Positions 42,509 to 52,500 of a stretch of 64,000 nucleotides of DNA are shown here, piece by piece. The number at the start of each line of letters is the position of its first letter. Position 1 is the first letter of the stretch. The position numbers were made by a program, and so were the translations under genes. Under the pieces are notes generated by a model. It was not told the origin of the DNA. It saw nothing but the letters and a program-made list of their open reading frames with translations, and ran no database searches. Source of the DNA: Ruminococcus albus AD2013 (GTDB lineage: Bacteria > Bacillota > Clostridia > Oscillospirales > Ruminococcaceae); contig NZ_JAGS01000001.1 of the NCBI RefSeq assembly GCF_000526775.1, forward strand, positions 124,001-188,000, given 5' to 3'.

Positions 42509-43396
42509 ATGAAATGGAAAACTGCTCTGCTCGCGGCAGGATCATTGTTTGCGGGCTTTAATGCTTTTCTTGGCAACAGACAGCTGGTCGTTGCAAAGGA
42601 AGTAGTGTACAGCCGAAAGCTTCCCGATTCCTTTGAGGGCTTGAAAGTCATGCTTTTAGCCGATCTTCATCATAAGAAATTCGGTAAGGATCAGTGTTTT
42701 CTGCTTGATTCGGTAAAGGCGGCCTCGCCTGATATCATTATATTTGCAGGCGATCTTTACAGCAAGGACGAATTTGAACTGGACGGGAAAGTAAAGTTCA
42801 TCAAGGCGCTGAACGAGATAGCGCCCGTATACTACGCCCCGGGCAATCACGAGATGCACCATCCCGACTTATGCGTGGCAATGTTCCACAAGCTGAAAAG
42901 CATGGGTATCAACGCCCTGCGCAACGAGATGGCAGTCATATGCCGCGGAAGAGACAGGATAAATATCTACGGTCTTCAGATGCCCCTGAGATACTTCATA
43001 AACAAGGACGGTTCATATAAAGACCTGCCAGTGCCCGACCACAATACCATTGCCCGATATCTGGGTCAGTGCGACCCCGATCACTGCGATCTGCTTATAG
43101 GGCATAATCCTTTGTTTTTTGAAGCCTACGAAAGGTGGGGCGCTGATATAGTATTCTCTGGACACGTTCACGGAGGTGTTATACGTCTGCCGATAATAGG
43201 CGGCCTGCTTTCCCCCGAGCGCAGATTTTTCCCGAAGTACACAAAGGGTCTGTACAGGCTTGGAAAAACTGTCATGGCAGTTACGGCGGGTCTTGGAAAA
43301 TTCAGGATAAACGACCCCTCCGAGATAATGCTACTGACGCTGACAAACAAAAAGCAGCCCTCCAAGCATATGAAGGGTCATGCGTGGGATATTTAA
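42509..43396 (+). CDS. Membrane-anchored calcineurin-like metallophosphoesterase
   Basis: This is a 295-residue YkuE/YaeI-type phosphoesterase, with an N-terminal hydrophobic segment (TALLAAGSLFAGFNAFLG). Metal-binding blocks are in canonical order: ADLHHKKFG (D52, H54), FAGDLYS, GNHEM, LIGHNPLF and FSGHVHGG. Relatives act on lipid pyrophosphates or nucleotides, and the substrate here is unknown. The ATG is preceded by AGAAGGGG. A hairpin follows downstream. Confidence 0.9.
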   Translation: MKWKTALLAAGSLFAGFNAFLGNRQLVVAKEVVYSRKLPDSFEGLKVMLLADLHHKKFGKDQCFLLDSVKAASPDIIIFAGDLYSKDEFELDGKVKFIKALNEIAPVYYAPGNHEMHHPDLCVAMFHKLKSMGINALRNEMAVICRGRDRINIYGLQMPLRYFINKDGSYKDLPVPDHNTIARYLGQCDPDHCDLLIGHNPLFFEAYERWGADIVFSGHVHGGVIRLPIIGGLLSPERRFFPKYTKGLYRLGKTVMAVTAGLGKFRINDPSEIMLLTLTNKKQPSKHMKGHAWDI

Positions 43397-43411
43397 CGAG
43401 ATATAAACAGC

Positions 43412-43462
43412 GCGGTGTTTTCTTCCCGGCTAGGTATGGGAAGAAAACCGCCTGTATTTTTA
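43412..43462 (+). terminator. Probable terminator of the phosphoesterase gene
   Basis: A long imperfect stem pairs GCGG-TG-TTTTCTTCCC with GGGAAGAAAACCGC and is followed by CTGTATTTTT. It ends about 20 bases ahead of the dipeptidase start, so its stem lies in the leader of that gene. Confidence 0.6.
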
Positions 43463-43481
43463 ATAAGGAAAGGCGAATGAT

Positions 43482-44783
43482 ATGGATAAGACACAGCTTG
43501 CCGCGGCTTTTGCGGAATATTTTGACAAGCACACAGATGAGATACTTGCCGACCTCTCGGAGATAATCGGAATAGAGAGTATCGCTGACGAAAACGCCGG
43601 GATCAAGCCATTTGGTGAGGGCTCAGCAAAGGCGCTTGCCTGGGGCGAAAACAAAATGAAGTCCCTTGGTATGGCAACGAAGAATTTCGATAACTACGCA
43701 ATAAGGGGCGATTATAATAACGAGGGCGAACCCGTTCTCGGAATACTCGCGCACCTTGATACCGTACCTGTAAGCAGCAACTGGAGTTATCCTCCATTTG
43801 AACTCACACAGAAGGACGGCGTGCTTTACGGCAGAGGAACCATAGATGATAAAGGTCCTGCAAGTGCGGTTTTATGGGCAGTAAAGGCTATACGAGAGAT
43901 GGATCTGCCCATGAAGAATTTCCGCGTGATATTCGGCGGAAACGAGGAAAACGGCTGCACCGATATGGAGTACTACGAAAGCTGTGAGAAATTTCCGCCC
44001 ATGGTATTCACTCCCGATGGATCATTCCCTGTGCTGAACTGTGAAAAAGGCATGGTCCACATGACTTTCTCCGCACCCTTTGAAGACAGCGAGATAGTGT
44101 CCATAGATGCAGGCATGGCGATAAACGCTATCCCCGACAGATGCGCTGTAGAGTATGCTGACGGAAGAGATTCTCTTACCGTGGGACTTTCAGCACACGG
44201 TTCACGCCCCGAAAATGGCGATAATGCTATCACCAAGTTCCTTGCTGACTACGAGGGCACAAATTCTCTCCTGATGGGTCTGAAAAAGCTGTTCCCCCAC
44301 GGTGAATTCGACGGAAAGACCTGTGGACTTGGCTTTGAAGACAGTGTGTCGGGCAAGATGACCTGTGCTTTGACAGTTCTTAAAACAAAGGACGGCAGAC
44401 TTAACGGCGGTATCGATATCCGCTTCCCCATAGACCGTACCTACGCCGAGATAAGCGGAATCATCAAGGACGCAGTAAGCGGTATCGGCTTTGTTATCGA
44501 TACCTGCGAGGGCATGGAACCCCATTACGTTGATGAAAACAGCGATTTCGTTCAGGCACTGCTGAGGGTCTACGAAAGGGTGAAGGGCGAAAAAGGCGAA
44601 TGCATCGCCGAGGGCGGCATTACCTACGTCCACAACACCCCCGGGGCTGTTGCTTTCGGCGCTGAATTCCCCTGGGAGAACAACAATATGCACGGCGATG
44701 ACGAGCATATCTCCATGGAAACATTCAAGCTGAACCTTAATATGTACGCAAATGCTATCGCCGAGATATGCATGAAAGACTAA
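43482..44783 (+). CDS. Sapep/PepV-type M20 dipeptidase
   Basis: This is a 433-residue cytoplasmic metallopeptidase that cleaves dipeptides for amino-acid recovery. The M20 metal and catalytic set is visible: HLDTVP, the bridging Asp in GRGTIDDKGP, the general base pair in GNEENGCTD and the Asp in FTPDGSFP. A His follows in the C-terminal metal site (NNMHGDDEHIS). An inserted lid domain (about 180-300) is the Sapep/PepV hallmark. It starts at ATG after AAGGAAAGG. Confidence 0.92.
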   Translation: MDKTQLAAAFAEYFDKHTDEILADLSEIIGIESIADENAGIKPFGEGSAKALAWGENKMKSLGMATKNFDNYAIRGDYNNEGEPVLGILAHLDTVPVSSNWSYPPFELTQKDGVLYGRGTIDDKGPASAVLWAVKAIREMDLPMKNFRVIFGGNEENGCTDMEYYESCEKFPPMVFTPDGSFPVLNCEKGMVHMTFSAPFEDSEIVSIDAGMAINAIPDRCAVEYADGRDSLTVGLSAHGSRPENGDNAITKFLADYEGTNSLLMGLKKLFPHGEFDGKTCGLGFEDSVSGKMTCALTVLKTKDGRLNGGIDIRFPIDRTYAEISGIIKDAVSGIGFVIDTCEGMEPHYVDENSDFVQALLRVYERVKGEKGECIAEGGITYVHNTPGAVAFGAEFPWENNNMHGDDEHISMETFKLNLNMYANAIAEICMKD

Positions 44784-44791
44784 AATAACGA

Positions 44792-44822
44792 GCCGCAGAG
44801 GTCATATCCTCTGCGGCATTTT
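44792..44822 (+). terminator. Terminator of the dipeptidase gene
   Basis: A perfect 10-base stem (GCCGCAGAGG / CCTCTGCGGC) with a six-base loop is followed by ATTTTTG, eight bases after the stop. Confidence 0.9.
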
Positions 44823-44897
44823 TGTGTGTATTTCATACAAAGGAACACCTCTGTCATCAGGCAAACAAATGATTTTATTTTTAACTCAGACATATTT

Positions 44898-44930
44898 CTG
44901 CAAAAGTTGTACAAAAACGTACAACTTTTT
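44898..44930. terminator. Hairpin with A/T flanks, likely end of the minus-strand signalling operon
   Basis: AAAAGTTGTAC and GTACAACTTTT form an 11-base perfect stem with a short A-rich loop and T-rich flank on either strand. A second weaker GC hairpin (GGCCCG/CGGGC with T4 on the minus strand) lies at about 45090-45132, nearer the stop codon at 45138. No convincing gene lies in 44823-45137. Confidence 0.6.
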
Positions 44931-45137
44931 TGCATTTTTACCTGATAGTGAAAGATGTTTTTTCTGAGACATCTTAAAGAATAAATATGACAAAGATAAA
45001 TGAGGTAATACCATGAAAGAACTATATGAGTTAATGAAAGCAAAGATGTCGGACAGAGAATTTACCGCATCAGATAGCGATACCTGTGACTCCACTAAAG
45101 AAAACAGCCCGAAGTCGCAAGCAACGGGCCGTGGGTA

Positions 45138-46865
45138 TCATTCCGTTAAAGCGATGTTCCTGCCTATCTCCAGAGCAATGAACTCGCCGTTTTCAAATAT
45201 ATCATCAGTCAGCTCACACATCAGCAGTCCGTACAGTCTGCTGCCGCATACCACAGGGAAAGATACAAATCCGTTGCATCTCATCGTCAGCTTGTTGAAC
45301 CCGAAGATGTCCTCGACCCTGAACCTCTGCCTTTCCTCGGGCATAAGGTACAATTCTCCCATGTGCATCATGCATTTGAGCATTATATTTTTGGGGAATA
45401 CCGCTTCTTTCCCCTGCTTATGTATCACGGGTCTTTCAAATATGAAAAGCAGTGCATTGTCAAGCCCAAGCTTGTTAAAATTGCGGTACAGACTTCGTGA
45501 GTCCGTGCTTTCCATACCCGATATTATGTATTCCTTAATATGCTGGTGCGTAAGGCTGGTCTTGCGTTCATTGCTTATCAGCTTTTTAGACTGGTTCACC
45601 AGTGCCTGGTCTTTCATACGTGAGAACAGCCTGTTTATGGATACTGTTGCCGCCAACGAATGTGCAGTCCTGTTAAGGCTTACCTGTAACTTCTCGATAC
45701 TTGAGGTGAGTTTGATGGGGTCGGTATACTGCATCGCACCCTTTTCAAAGAACTTGTCTATCATCATATTCAGCCTGCCGAAAGTCTCGACACTCATATA
45801 TGAATGTTTGCAGGCTGAAAGCATCTGTGACATGAACTCATAGAACAGCCTTCTGAGATCGATCTTCTCCCTGTCGATGGATTCAAGGCGATATCTGTAA
45901 AATCCGTCGTTGAACATTTTGTATATGAAGGATTCATCTCCGTTTGAAAGCTCTATCGGGTTGTAATCATACATCTCATAAGGCAGTGAAGCTCTTCCGT
46001 AAAGCCTTGTATCAACGGTATCAGAACTTACCTCATCCCCGTTTATCATAGCGAGCAGCAGTTCCAGCGCCCTGTGTCCCAGTGATGAATCATCAGCACC
46101 GATAGATGAAAGGGGAGGGTCTAAGTCACCGGACATACGTGTGTTGTCAAAGCCGAATACCATCACATCGGTTCCTATGACCTTTCCGCGGGCTTTCAGC
46201 GCAGTGTACAGACCCGTTGCCACTGCATCGTTTATGCAGAATATCGCTTCTGCACCGGGGTTGCGGTCAAGCAGCCTTTCGGCAGCCGCAACGGAATCAT
46301 CTGTCATATCCGTATTTTCAAACTGTTCCTCTGTGTAACTCAGTTTGTAATCATTCAGGCATTTTATGAATATCTCTTTTCTGGCGCGGGCATCCTTGTT
46401 GTCATCTCTGCCGCCAAGCATACATATTTTGGTAAGACCTTCGATATTTGCAATGAATTCGATAGCTTCACGTATGCCGCTCTCGTTGTTGTAATTCACC
46501 GTGATCTCGTCTTTAAGGTCGGAAGCTACCAGCACTTTCGGAATACCTTTAAGTCTTTCAAGAAGTCCGTCAGCTTCGCCGGCATCCCTCTTGTCCTGTT
46601 CGTTGAAACTGCCGAGGTGTATAATGAAACCGTCGATAGTGCATATCTCGCTGAATCTGAATATTTCGTTATATACTTTTCTGTATCTGTGTATATAGTC
46701 GTCTTCAATGCCGTAATCGTACTTTACGGGCAGTACCACCAGCCTTATATGCTTGTTTTCTGAAATAGCATTGGAAACGTTTTTTACCAGTTCTTTTGAA
46801 AAATCACTGTTGATCTCTTCAAGTATCATACAGATGACTTTTTCGGTTTTTCTGACATTTTCCAT
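45138..46865 (-). CDS. LacI-type ligand-binding sensor protein without recognised output domain
   Basis: This is a 575-residue cytoplasmic protein with no signal peptide or membrane helix. Residues 10-300 have the periplasmic-binding-protein type 1 fold as in LacI-family regulators: ICMLGGRDD, EAIFCINDAVATGLYTALKARGKVIGTDVMVFGFDN and PPLSSIGADDSSLG. There is no helix-turn-helix. The middle (330-430) is helical, possibly coiled coil. The last 130 residues may be GAF-like (FVSFPVVCGSRLYGLLMCELTDD). No GGDEF or EAL motif is seen. In related proteins a diguanylate cyclase often follows such a region. It is 13 bases downstream of the FIST-EAL gene, so it is in the same operon. Confidence 0.75.
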   Translation of the reverse strand: MENVRKTEKVICMILEEINSDFSKELVKNVSNAISENKHIRLVVLPVKYDYGIEDDYIHRYRKVYNEIFRFSEICTIDGFIIHLGSFNEQDKRDAGEADGLLERLKGIPKVLVASDLKDEITVNYNNESGIREAIEFIANIEGLTKICMLGGRDDNKDARARKEIFIKCLNDYKLSYTEEQFENTDMTDDSVAAAERLLDRNPGAEAIFCINDAVATGLYTALKARGKVIGTDVMVFGFDNTRMSGDLDPPLSSIGADDSSLGHRALELLLAMINGDEVSSDTVDTRLYGRASLPYEMYDYNPIELSNGDESFIYKMFNDGFYRYRLESIDREKIDLRRLFYEFMSQMLSACKHSYMSVETFGRLNMMIDKFFEKGAMQYTDPIKLTSSIEKLQVSLNRTAHSLAATVSINRLFSRMKDQALVNQSKKLISNERKTSLTHQHIKEYIISGMESTDSRSLYRNFNKLGLDNALLFIFERPVIHKQGKEAVFPKNIMLKCMMHMGELYLMPEERQRFRVEDIFGFNKLTMRCNGFVSFPVVCGSRLYGLLMCELTDDIFENGEFIALEIGRNIALTE

Positions 46866-46878
46866 CAGTTCACCCCTG

Positions 46879-49482
46879 TCATATCTCGGGACAAGGCTTC
46901 GAGAACAGATATCCCTGAGAATAATCTATGCCATAGCTCATCAGAAGGTCTTGTATCTCCTGATTTTCAACAAATTCCGCTATTATCCGCATCTTATGTG
47001 TGCTGAGCTTCTTCCAGCCTGCTATCAGCGCTATCAGATTTGCACACTGTTCGTCCTGTATGCAGTTGCGTACGATAGAACCGTCTATCTTCAGATAATC
47101 CGAATGTATGCTTGCAATATGTTTCAGGCTTGAGAAACCGCTGCCGAAATCATCAATTGATATCTGCCCGCCAAGGTCATGTATCTTGTCAACAAAAGCC
47201 ACAAGCATATCGTAATCGTCGATATCCTCGTTTTCAAGTATCTCGAAAACGAAATTCTCCGGGTGTTTCACCGTGGCAAGAAAATCATAGATATATTCAA
47301 CTATCTCGCGGTTCTTTATATCTCTCATTCCTATGTTTATGCTGACGCTTTTATCGGTGATATCCTTGAATCTCTCAAATACCTTGGATATCATGCGCAT
47401 TGAGAGGGAATCATAAAGCAATCCGTAAGACCTTGCAACCCCAAGGAAACTTGCGGGGTAATATATTTTCCCGTTCTCGTCCTCCAGCCTCATCAGTGAT
47501 TCATAGTGGTGTATAGTATTGGTGGTGTTATCATGTATCCCCTGAAAATAAGGTATCACCTTGTCGTGATTTATGGCGTAGTTTATCACATTCACCATAT
47601 GATACCGCTCGCGAATGCTCTCCTCATCGGGTATATCGGAATTTGCATTCCTTACGCAGAACTGTATGTTCTTGCTAGACATCGTGATCCTTGCAGAATG
47701 TACAGCCTGCTCAATATTCTCTACAGTACAGCCGTCAAGTACGCTGAAAAGCGGAACTATGGCGATATAGTCCTCAGATGTTTCAAAAAGATCTCTCTGC
47801 AGTATCTCCATATCGCTGACAAATTCCGAAAGTGCGTACATATATGACGGCGCACCGATGGCGATGTTCCAGTCCTTGATATGGTAGACCTTATAGCCCT
47901 TCTGCTTGGCAAAACTCATGCACTTGGTGATATAGTTCTTATAGGTCAGGTCTATTATCGCCTTCGGGAACACAGTGCTCATAGCGTATGTCTCAAATAC
48001 ATTTATAATGCATATGCGGTCGAAACCGTTGAGTTTTATATCCATGCTCAGAGCAGCAGCATTCGGAAGTTCTTCTGTATCCGAATACAGCAGCTTCAGC
48101 TCGCAGTCCTGTACAAAAGCTTTCAGGCTGTCCGCCGCGGAGAAAGCTTCATTTGCGTTCAGTTTGTTTTCTATATCGTAAAGATAGTTCAGCAGCTTTC
48201 TGTTATCAGCCACTAATGAATCCGTATGTGAGAAAGCATAGGAATTATACTCCTGTGTGGCTGGAGCTTCGCCTATTACCGAAACCACAAAGGAGCAGTT
48301 TGCAAAAGTGTTTCTGCCGCTCACATTGGCTATCTCACCCTCGGTTATACATCCGCATATATTTGAGTTCTCATATGCCGAAAGTTCCCACTTTACGCAG
48401 TTTGAGTATATCATCGATCGTGCTATGCAGGAGTATCCGAACAGTGTCTCCGCCTTTTCAAAATTCTCTATCCTTCTGAAAAGCGAACGGTTATCCGCAA
48501 TGACCTTGCGGTCGTATATAAACGCACGCCTCAGCTTTTTGCCCACAGTGACATTGTGGTTGGCGCATATCCGTTCCCGCTTTTCGTCATAATCCCTTTC
48601 GGGGCGCAAAGACTGAAATTCCTTTATAACAGGTTCGTTCTTGTCAAAAAGATCGTTCAGTGACTGATTTTCCGAAAAACGAACGAATATGGGTATATCG
48701 CTTACATCTGAATATACGTAAGGGAAAAGATTTGTCAGCTCGGGTCTGTCAGTCAGTTCGTCACCTATGCCAAGACGGTACTCCTTTGCCGCATCTTTGC
48801 CGTCCAATGAAAGTATGCAGGAACAGAAAGTATCGGTTATCTCCCGTTCCTCACCCAGTGCCTGAACACCTGTTGCATAGGAACTGAAACTTTCTACCGC
48901 CTTGCCGCTTATAGCCGCAACGATGATAGCCCTGTTTGACCAGCCTTTCTCATTGAAAACAAAGCCCGAATCAAGGAACTTTTTCAGGCTCACCTCGGAA
49001 GTATTGGCAAGCCCGCCTATCATCTGCACCCCGGGGAAGAAGGTATTGCTCTTTTCAACAAAGTTATATACGCCCAGATACTTTCTTGTCAGGAAAGTCA
49101 GCATCAGCTTCGTATCATCAGTTATAACAGCGTCCTTTACAGACTTGCAGAGCTTGTCGCTGGTCACAGGCAGTCCATTCTCCTCAAAGGTAGGAAGCAT
49201 GGCTGTCCTTACGGTGCCTTTCGACATCTGTGTGACAGAGATTATGCACTGGTTCTGTATAAGTTTGCCCCAGCATATCGTGGCAGATGTACTAGTGCCG
49301 AATATATGTGCTTCGGGTATCAGCTGTGATATGTAACGAGCAAGCTCCACCGCTTCATCCTCAAGATGTATGGCAGTATGTATCCTTATAAGTATATCTC
49401 CGTTTTTAGGATCCAGCTTCAGCTGCTGGAACGTATCTGCAAGACGCGCCTTTGAAGCATACCTGAAATTCCATGTAAACAT
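46879..49482 (-). CDS. FIST sensor - degenerate GGDEF - EAL protein (cyclic-di-GMP signalling)
   Basis: This is an 867-residue cytoplasmic signalling protein. The N-terminal FIST domain (about 1-380; HIFGTSTSATICWGK, VQMIGGLANT) is thought to bind small ligands such as amino acids. A region at about 460-610 resembles a GGDEF fold but lacks the GGDEF signature. The EAL domain (about 620-867) has ESLMRL in place of EALxR, with SINIG, FEILENE, IDDFGSGFSS, YLKIDGSIV, AEFVEN and QGYLFSKP. Most metal-binding residues are kept, so it may be active or a cyclic-di-GMP receptor. The start follows AAGGGGAAA. A palindrome lies in its leader. Confidence 0.85.
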   Translation of the reverse strand: MFTWNFRYASKARLADTFQQLKLDPKNGDILIRIHTAIHLEDEAVELARYISQLIPEAHIFGTSTSATICWGKLIQNQCIISVTQMSKGTVRTAMLPTFEENGLPVTSDKLCKSVKDAVITDDTKLMLTFLTRKYLGVYNFVEKSNTFFPGVQMIGGLANTSEVSLKKFLDSGFVFNEKGWSNRAIIVAAISGKAVESFSSYATGVQALGEEREITDTFCSCILSLDGKDAAKEYRLGIGDELTDRPELTNLFPYVYSDVSDIPIFVRFSENQSLNDLFDKNEPVIKEFQSLRPERDYDEKRERICANHNVTVGKKLRRAFIYDRKVIADNRSLFRRIENFEKAETLFGYSCIARSMIYSNCVKWELSAYENSNICGCITEGEIANVSGRNTFANCSFVVSVIGEAPATQEYNSYAFSHTDSLVADNRKLLNYLYDIENKLNANEAFSAADSLKAFVQDCELKLLYSDTEELPNAAALSMDIKLNGFDRICIINVFETYAMSTVFPKAIIDLTYKNYITKCMSFAKQKGYKVYHIKDWNIAIGAPSYMYALSEFVSDMEILQRDLFETSEDYIAIVPLFSVLDGCTVENIEQAVHSARITMSSKNIQFCVRNANSDIPDEESIRERYHMVNVINYAINHDKVIPYFQGIHDNTTNTIHHYESLMRLEDENGKIYYPASFLGVARSYGLLYDSLSMRMISKVFERFKDITDKSVSINIGMRDIKNREIVEYIYDFLATVKHPENFVFEILENEDIDDYDMLVAFVDKIHDLGGQISIDDFGSGFSSLKHIASIHSDYLKIDGSIVRNCIQDEQCANLIALIAGWKKLSTHKMRIIAEFVENQEIQDLLMSYGIDYSQGYLFSKPCPEI

Positions 49483-49511
49483 AAAAATTTCCCCTTGTTA
49501 TCTATCCTTCT

Positions 49512-49527
49512 GCGGATGATCATCCGC
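49512..49527 (-). promoter_or_regulatory. Palindrome at the predicted start of transcription of the FIST-EAL gene
   Basis: A perfect 16-base palindrome (GCGGATGATCATCCGC) lies immediately downstream of a minus-strand TATAAT box at 49542-49537. The position is right for a repressor operator. A -35 match is poor, so the promoter may need an activator. Confidence 0.5.
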
Positions 49528-49597
49528 TATGATCATATTATAGAGTTTTTGCCTTGTTATCATGTTGTCTCTTCAGGATGATCACAATATCATCGGT

Positions 49598-52500
49598 TCA
49601 GTCGATGCTGTTTTTACGAATGATCTCTTTGCCGTTCACGATGAACCTGCCGCTGCCATTTATTATCCTGAAATTCTCTTCATCTGCAAAACAGTCTGTA
49701 TCAAGATTGTTCCTTATATCCCACTTTGCATCGCATCTGTTCATTCTTATAAAAGTGTCATCGGAATACCCTCCGACAGCCAGCGAATCCACACCTGACA
49801 GCGTGAACTTTACTATAGTCGAAAAGATCTCACACCTTGTGGTTCCACGAAGTGCACCTATTCCTGTCAGTGAGATACCGCCGATATCCATATTCAGGCT
49901 GGAGATATCCACCGATACCTGCGCGGTCTCGCCTCTGAGCGAACCCAGTCCGACCATCTCCGAACCGTCGCCGCGAAGTTTGAAAGCGCATTTGGATATG
50001 GATATCTTTGAACTTCCGGTAACAGAACCGATAGCTGCACCTTCCTGAGAGTTGAAGTCGATGATGATGTTGCTGCTGTCTATAAGCACATTTGCATCGC
50101 CTGAAAGTGAGCCTATCCCCACCGTTCTGCTGCCGTTGGTGCTGAGTATGTACTGTCCGCTGAACATACGAACCTTTCCGCCGTCACCGCCGCCGATACA
50201 TACCCCTGTACTGCCGTGACCCTTGATCTCGATAGTACCGCTCTGGGCGAATATCAGCTCACCCGTCGCCTGATCGGGCAGATTTCCTATGCCGAAAAAT
50301 TCAGGAGAATTCAGCACTATGACCATATTGCCGTCACCCTCTATGGTGAGCTTTGAGGTCTTTGGCACGATGATGCCTGAATTCATCAGTATGTTGTCAC
50401 CTGAAAGCACCAGCGTTACATCAGAATTCTCACCCACTTCTACTGCGGGACATTTGCCGCTGTTGGTCAGGGTGATGTTTTCCAGCGTTATCCTGCCCTT
50501 GTAGCCGTTTTCGATACTGATATGCAGGTTCGATTTTGCCCCTGGAGTTCCGTAGAAGGTGATATCCTTGTATATCATAGCACCCTTGCCCACAACTATC
50601 TCCGATATGCTCTCCTTTGTGAGTGCCGATAGTGAAACACGGTTGGTCTTGCCCGCGATATATCGCTGAACATTGTCACCTGCAACGAATTCGCTGTGAT
50701 ATGCAGCTATCTCTTTGCGGACATTTTCATTTATCTCCCCGATAAATTCCCTTGAAGGTTTGCCTGTGTAGAATCCCTGTATCAGGTCTGCACCGAGAAT
50801 TATAGCGACTCTCAACTCATCGGAGGTCTCAACGCCCTCAGCAAGTGCAAGTATGTCGTTATCATGGCAGAAGTTTATTATCTCCTTGACAAAGTGCTGT
50901 TTCTGGGGTTTTATCTGTATATCGCTGATGAGTGCCCTGTCTATCTTTACGAAGTTAGGCATATACCTCAGCAGGTTGTTAATGTTTGAATAGCCTGAAC
51001 CATAGTCGTCAACAGCGATCTTTATATTGCGGCGCTGAAGTATATCTTTCAGTCTCTCCAGATCTTCATCGCCAAGCTCGGCTTCTTCGGTCAGTTCAAC
51101 TACCACTGAATCCGAAAGCTTTTCAAGGTAGCCCTTAACGATTTCAAGGTCGTCATCTTCAAGCATTATGCCGGGGATGCTGTTTATGAATATCTTGGCT
51201 TTGCCAAGCTTGTCCTGATTGTTTTCCACGATCTTCAGCACGTTCATGAATGTCGATCTTTCGATATCCACCAGTCTGTGCTGCATATCCGCGTACCGAA
51301 CGATCGTCAGCGGCGGCAGGTTTCTCTCGGTGTCAGAGCGCATCAATGCCTCATATGAGAATACCGAGCCGTCCTTGGTGCTTACTATCGGCTGAAATTT
51401 GTATGTAAAAAGATTGTTGTCCAGTATCTGTGTTACAAGCTGATAGTCGGCTTTTTCTTCGCTGTCAAGATTTTCGTAAGCCGCATTTATCGCCGCAAAC
51501 TTGGAACTTTTAAGATTATTCAGCTGTTCCTGTATGCGGTTCGCTTCAAGATATCTTCTCAGTGCTTCAAGTCCCTTTGCTACCAGCATTATCCACTTGC
51601 GGTATACATCATCATAGCTTCTTGCTTTGTTGCCGTATTCCACTGCCGCATACCCGAAGCAGGCATTCTCGGAAAATACAGGCGTGAAGAAAACAGCCCT
51701 TGGCTTTTCACGCTCTTCAAAAAGGTCAGGGAGAAGCTTGCAGCTGTCAAAGGTAACATCAAGTCCTGCAATACCGTCTTTAAAGCTTTTATTGAACCTG
51801 ACAGCGTATATCATCTTGTCGGGATAGCCGTCGTTGCCGTAATGAACATCATTGCTTTTGCCCATGTATCTCCACAGATCCCCAAGGCAGAGGTGGAAAT
51901 TCTCTGCACCCAGCTGAAAAGCATAGGAATATACTGTCCCTGCAAATCCCGAGAGGTCGGTCTGAGATATGAGGTCGTCAGCCATCGTATTGTTTACCGA
52001 ATCAAAACCTTCCTGAGATATGACGGTGCCCCACTCACCGCGTCGAACGCTTATTTTGGGGATATCTTCATGTATGCATCCGCAGCTTTCGCCCATGAAA
52101 AGCTTCGGCGGCGTATAAAACAGGGGAGTTTCCCTTCCTGCAAATCTGTCAGCCATATACCCCGCTGAATATTCGCCCAGGTCTTCCGCGGGAATAAATG
52201 CAGATGTCACAGGCTTTGGCGAGGTATGACCTTCGATAGTGGAATCGTAGCTTACCACCGCGATATCTTTGGGTACTGATATGCCCCTTTCCTCAAATGC
52301 CTGACAAAGACCTATCGCCATACAGTCGTTTGCACATAACACAGCATCGGGAAGCTTTCTGCCCCCCGCAAGCAGGCGGTCAGCACAAAGTTCGCCGCTG
52401 AGATACCAGAAATCTCCATATATTATCCTGTCTTCGGGCAGAGAAAGACCATGTTTTTTTAGCGCAGATTCCACCGCACGCAGACGCTGCTGAGAGTGTT

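Noticed and set aside
45013..45843. 276-codon plus-strand frame with a good ribosome binding site and a plausible first 45 residues (MKELYELMKAKMSDREF).
   Set aside because: Most of it lies opposite the sensor gene at 45138-46865, and the residues after about 45 are low-complexity Ser/Leu antisense translation. The opening may be a gene remnant but cannot be supported.
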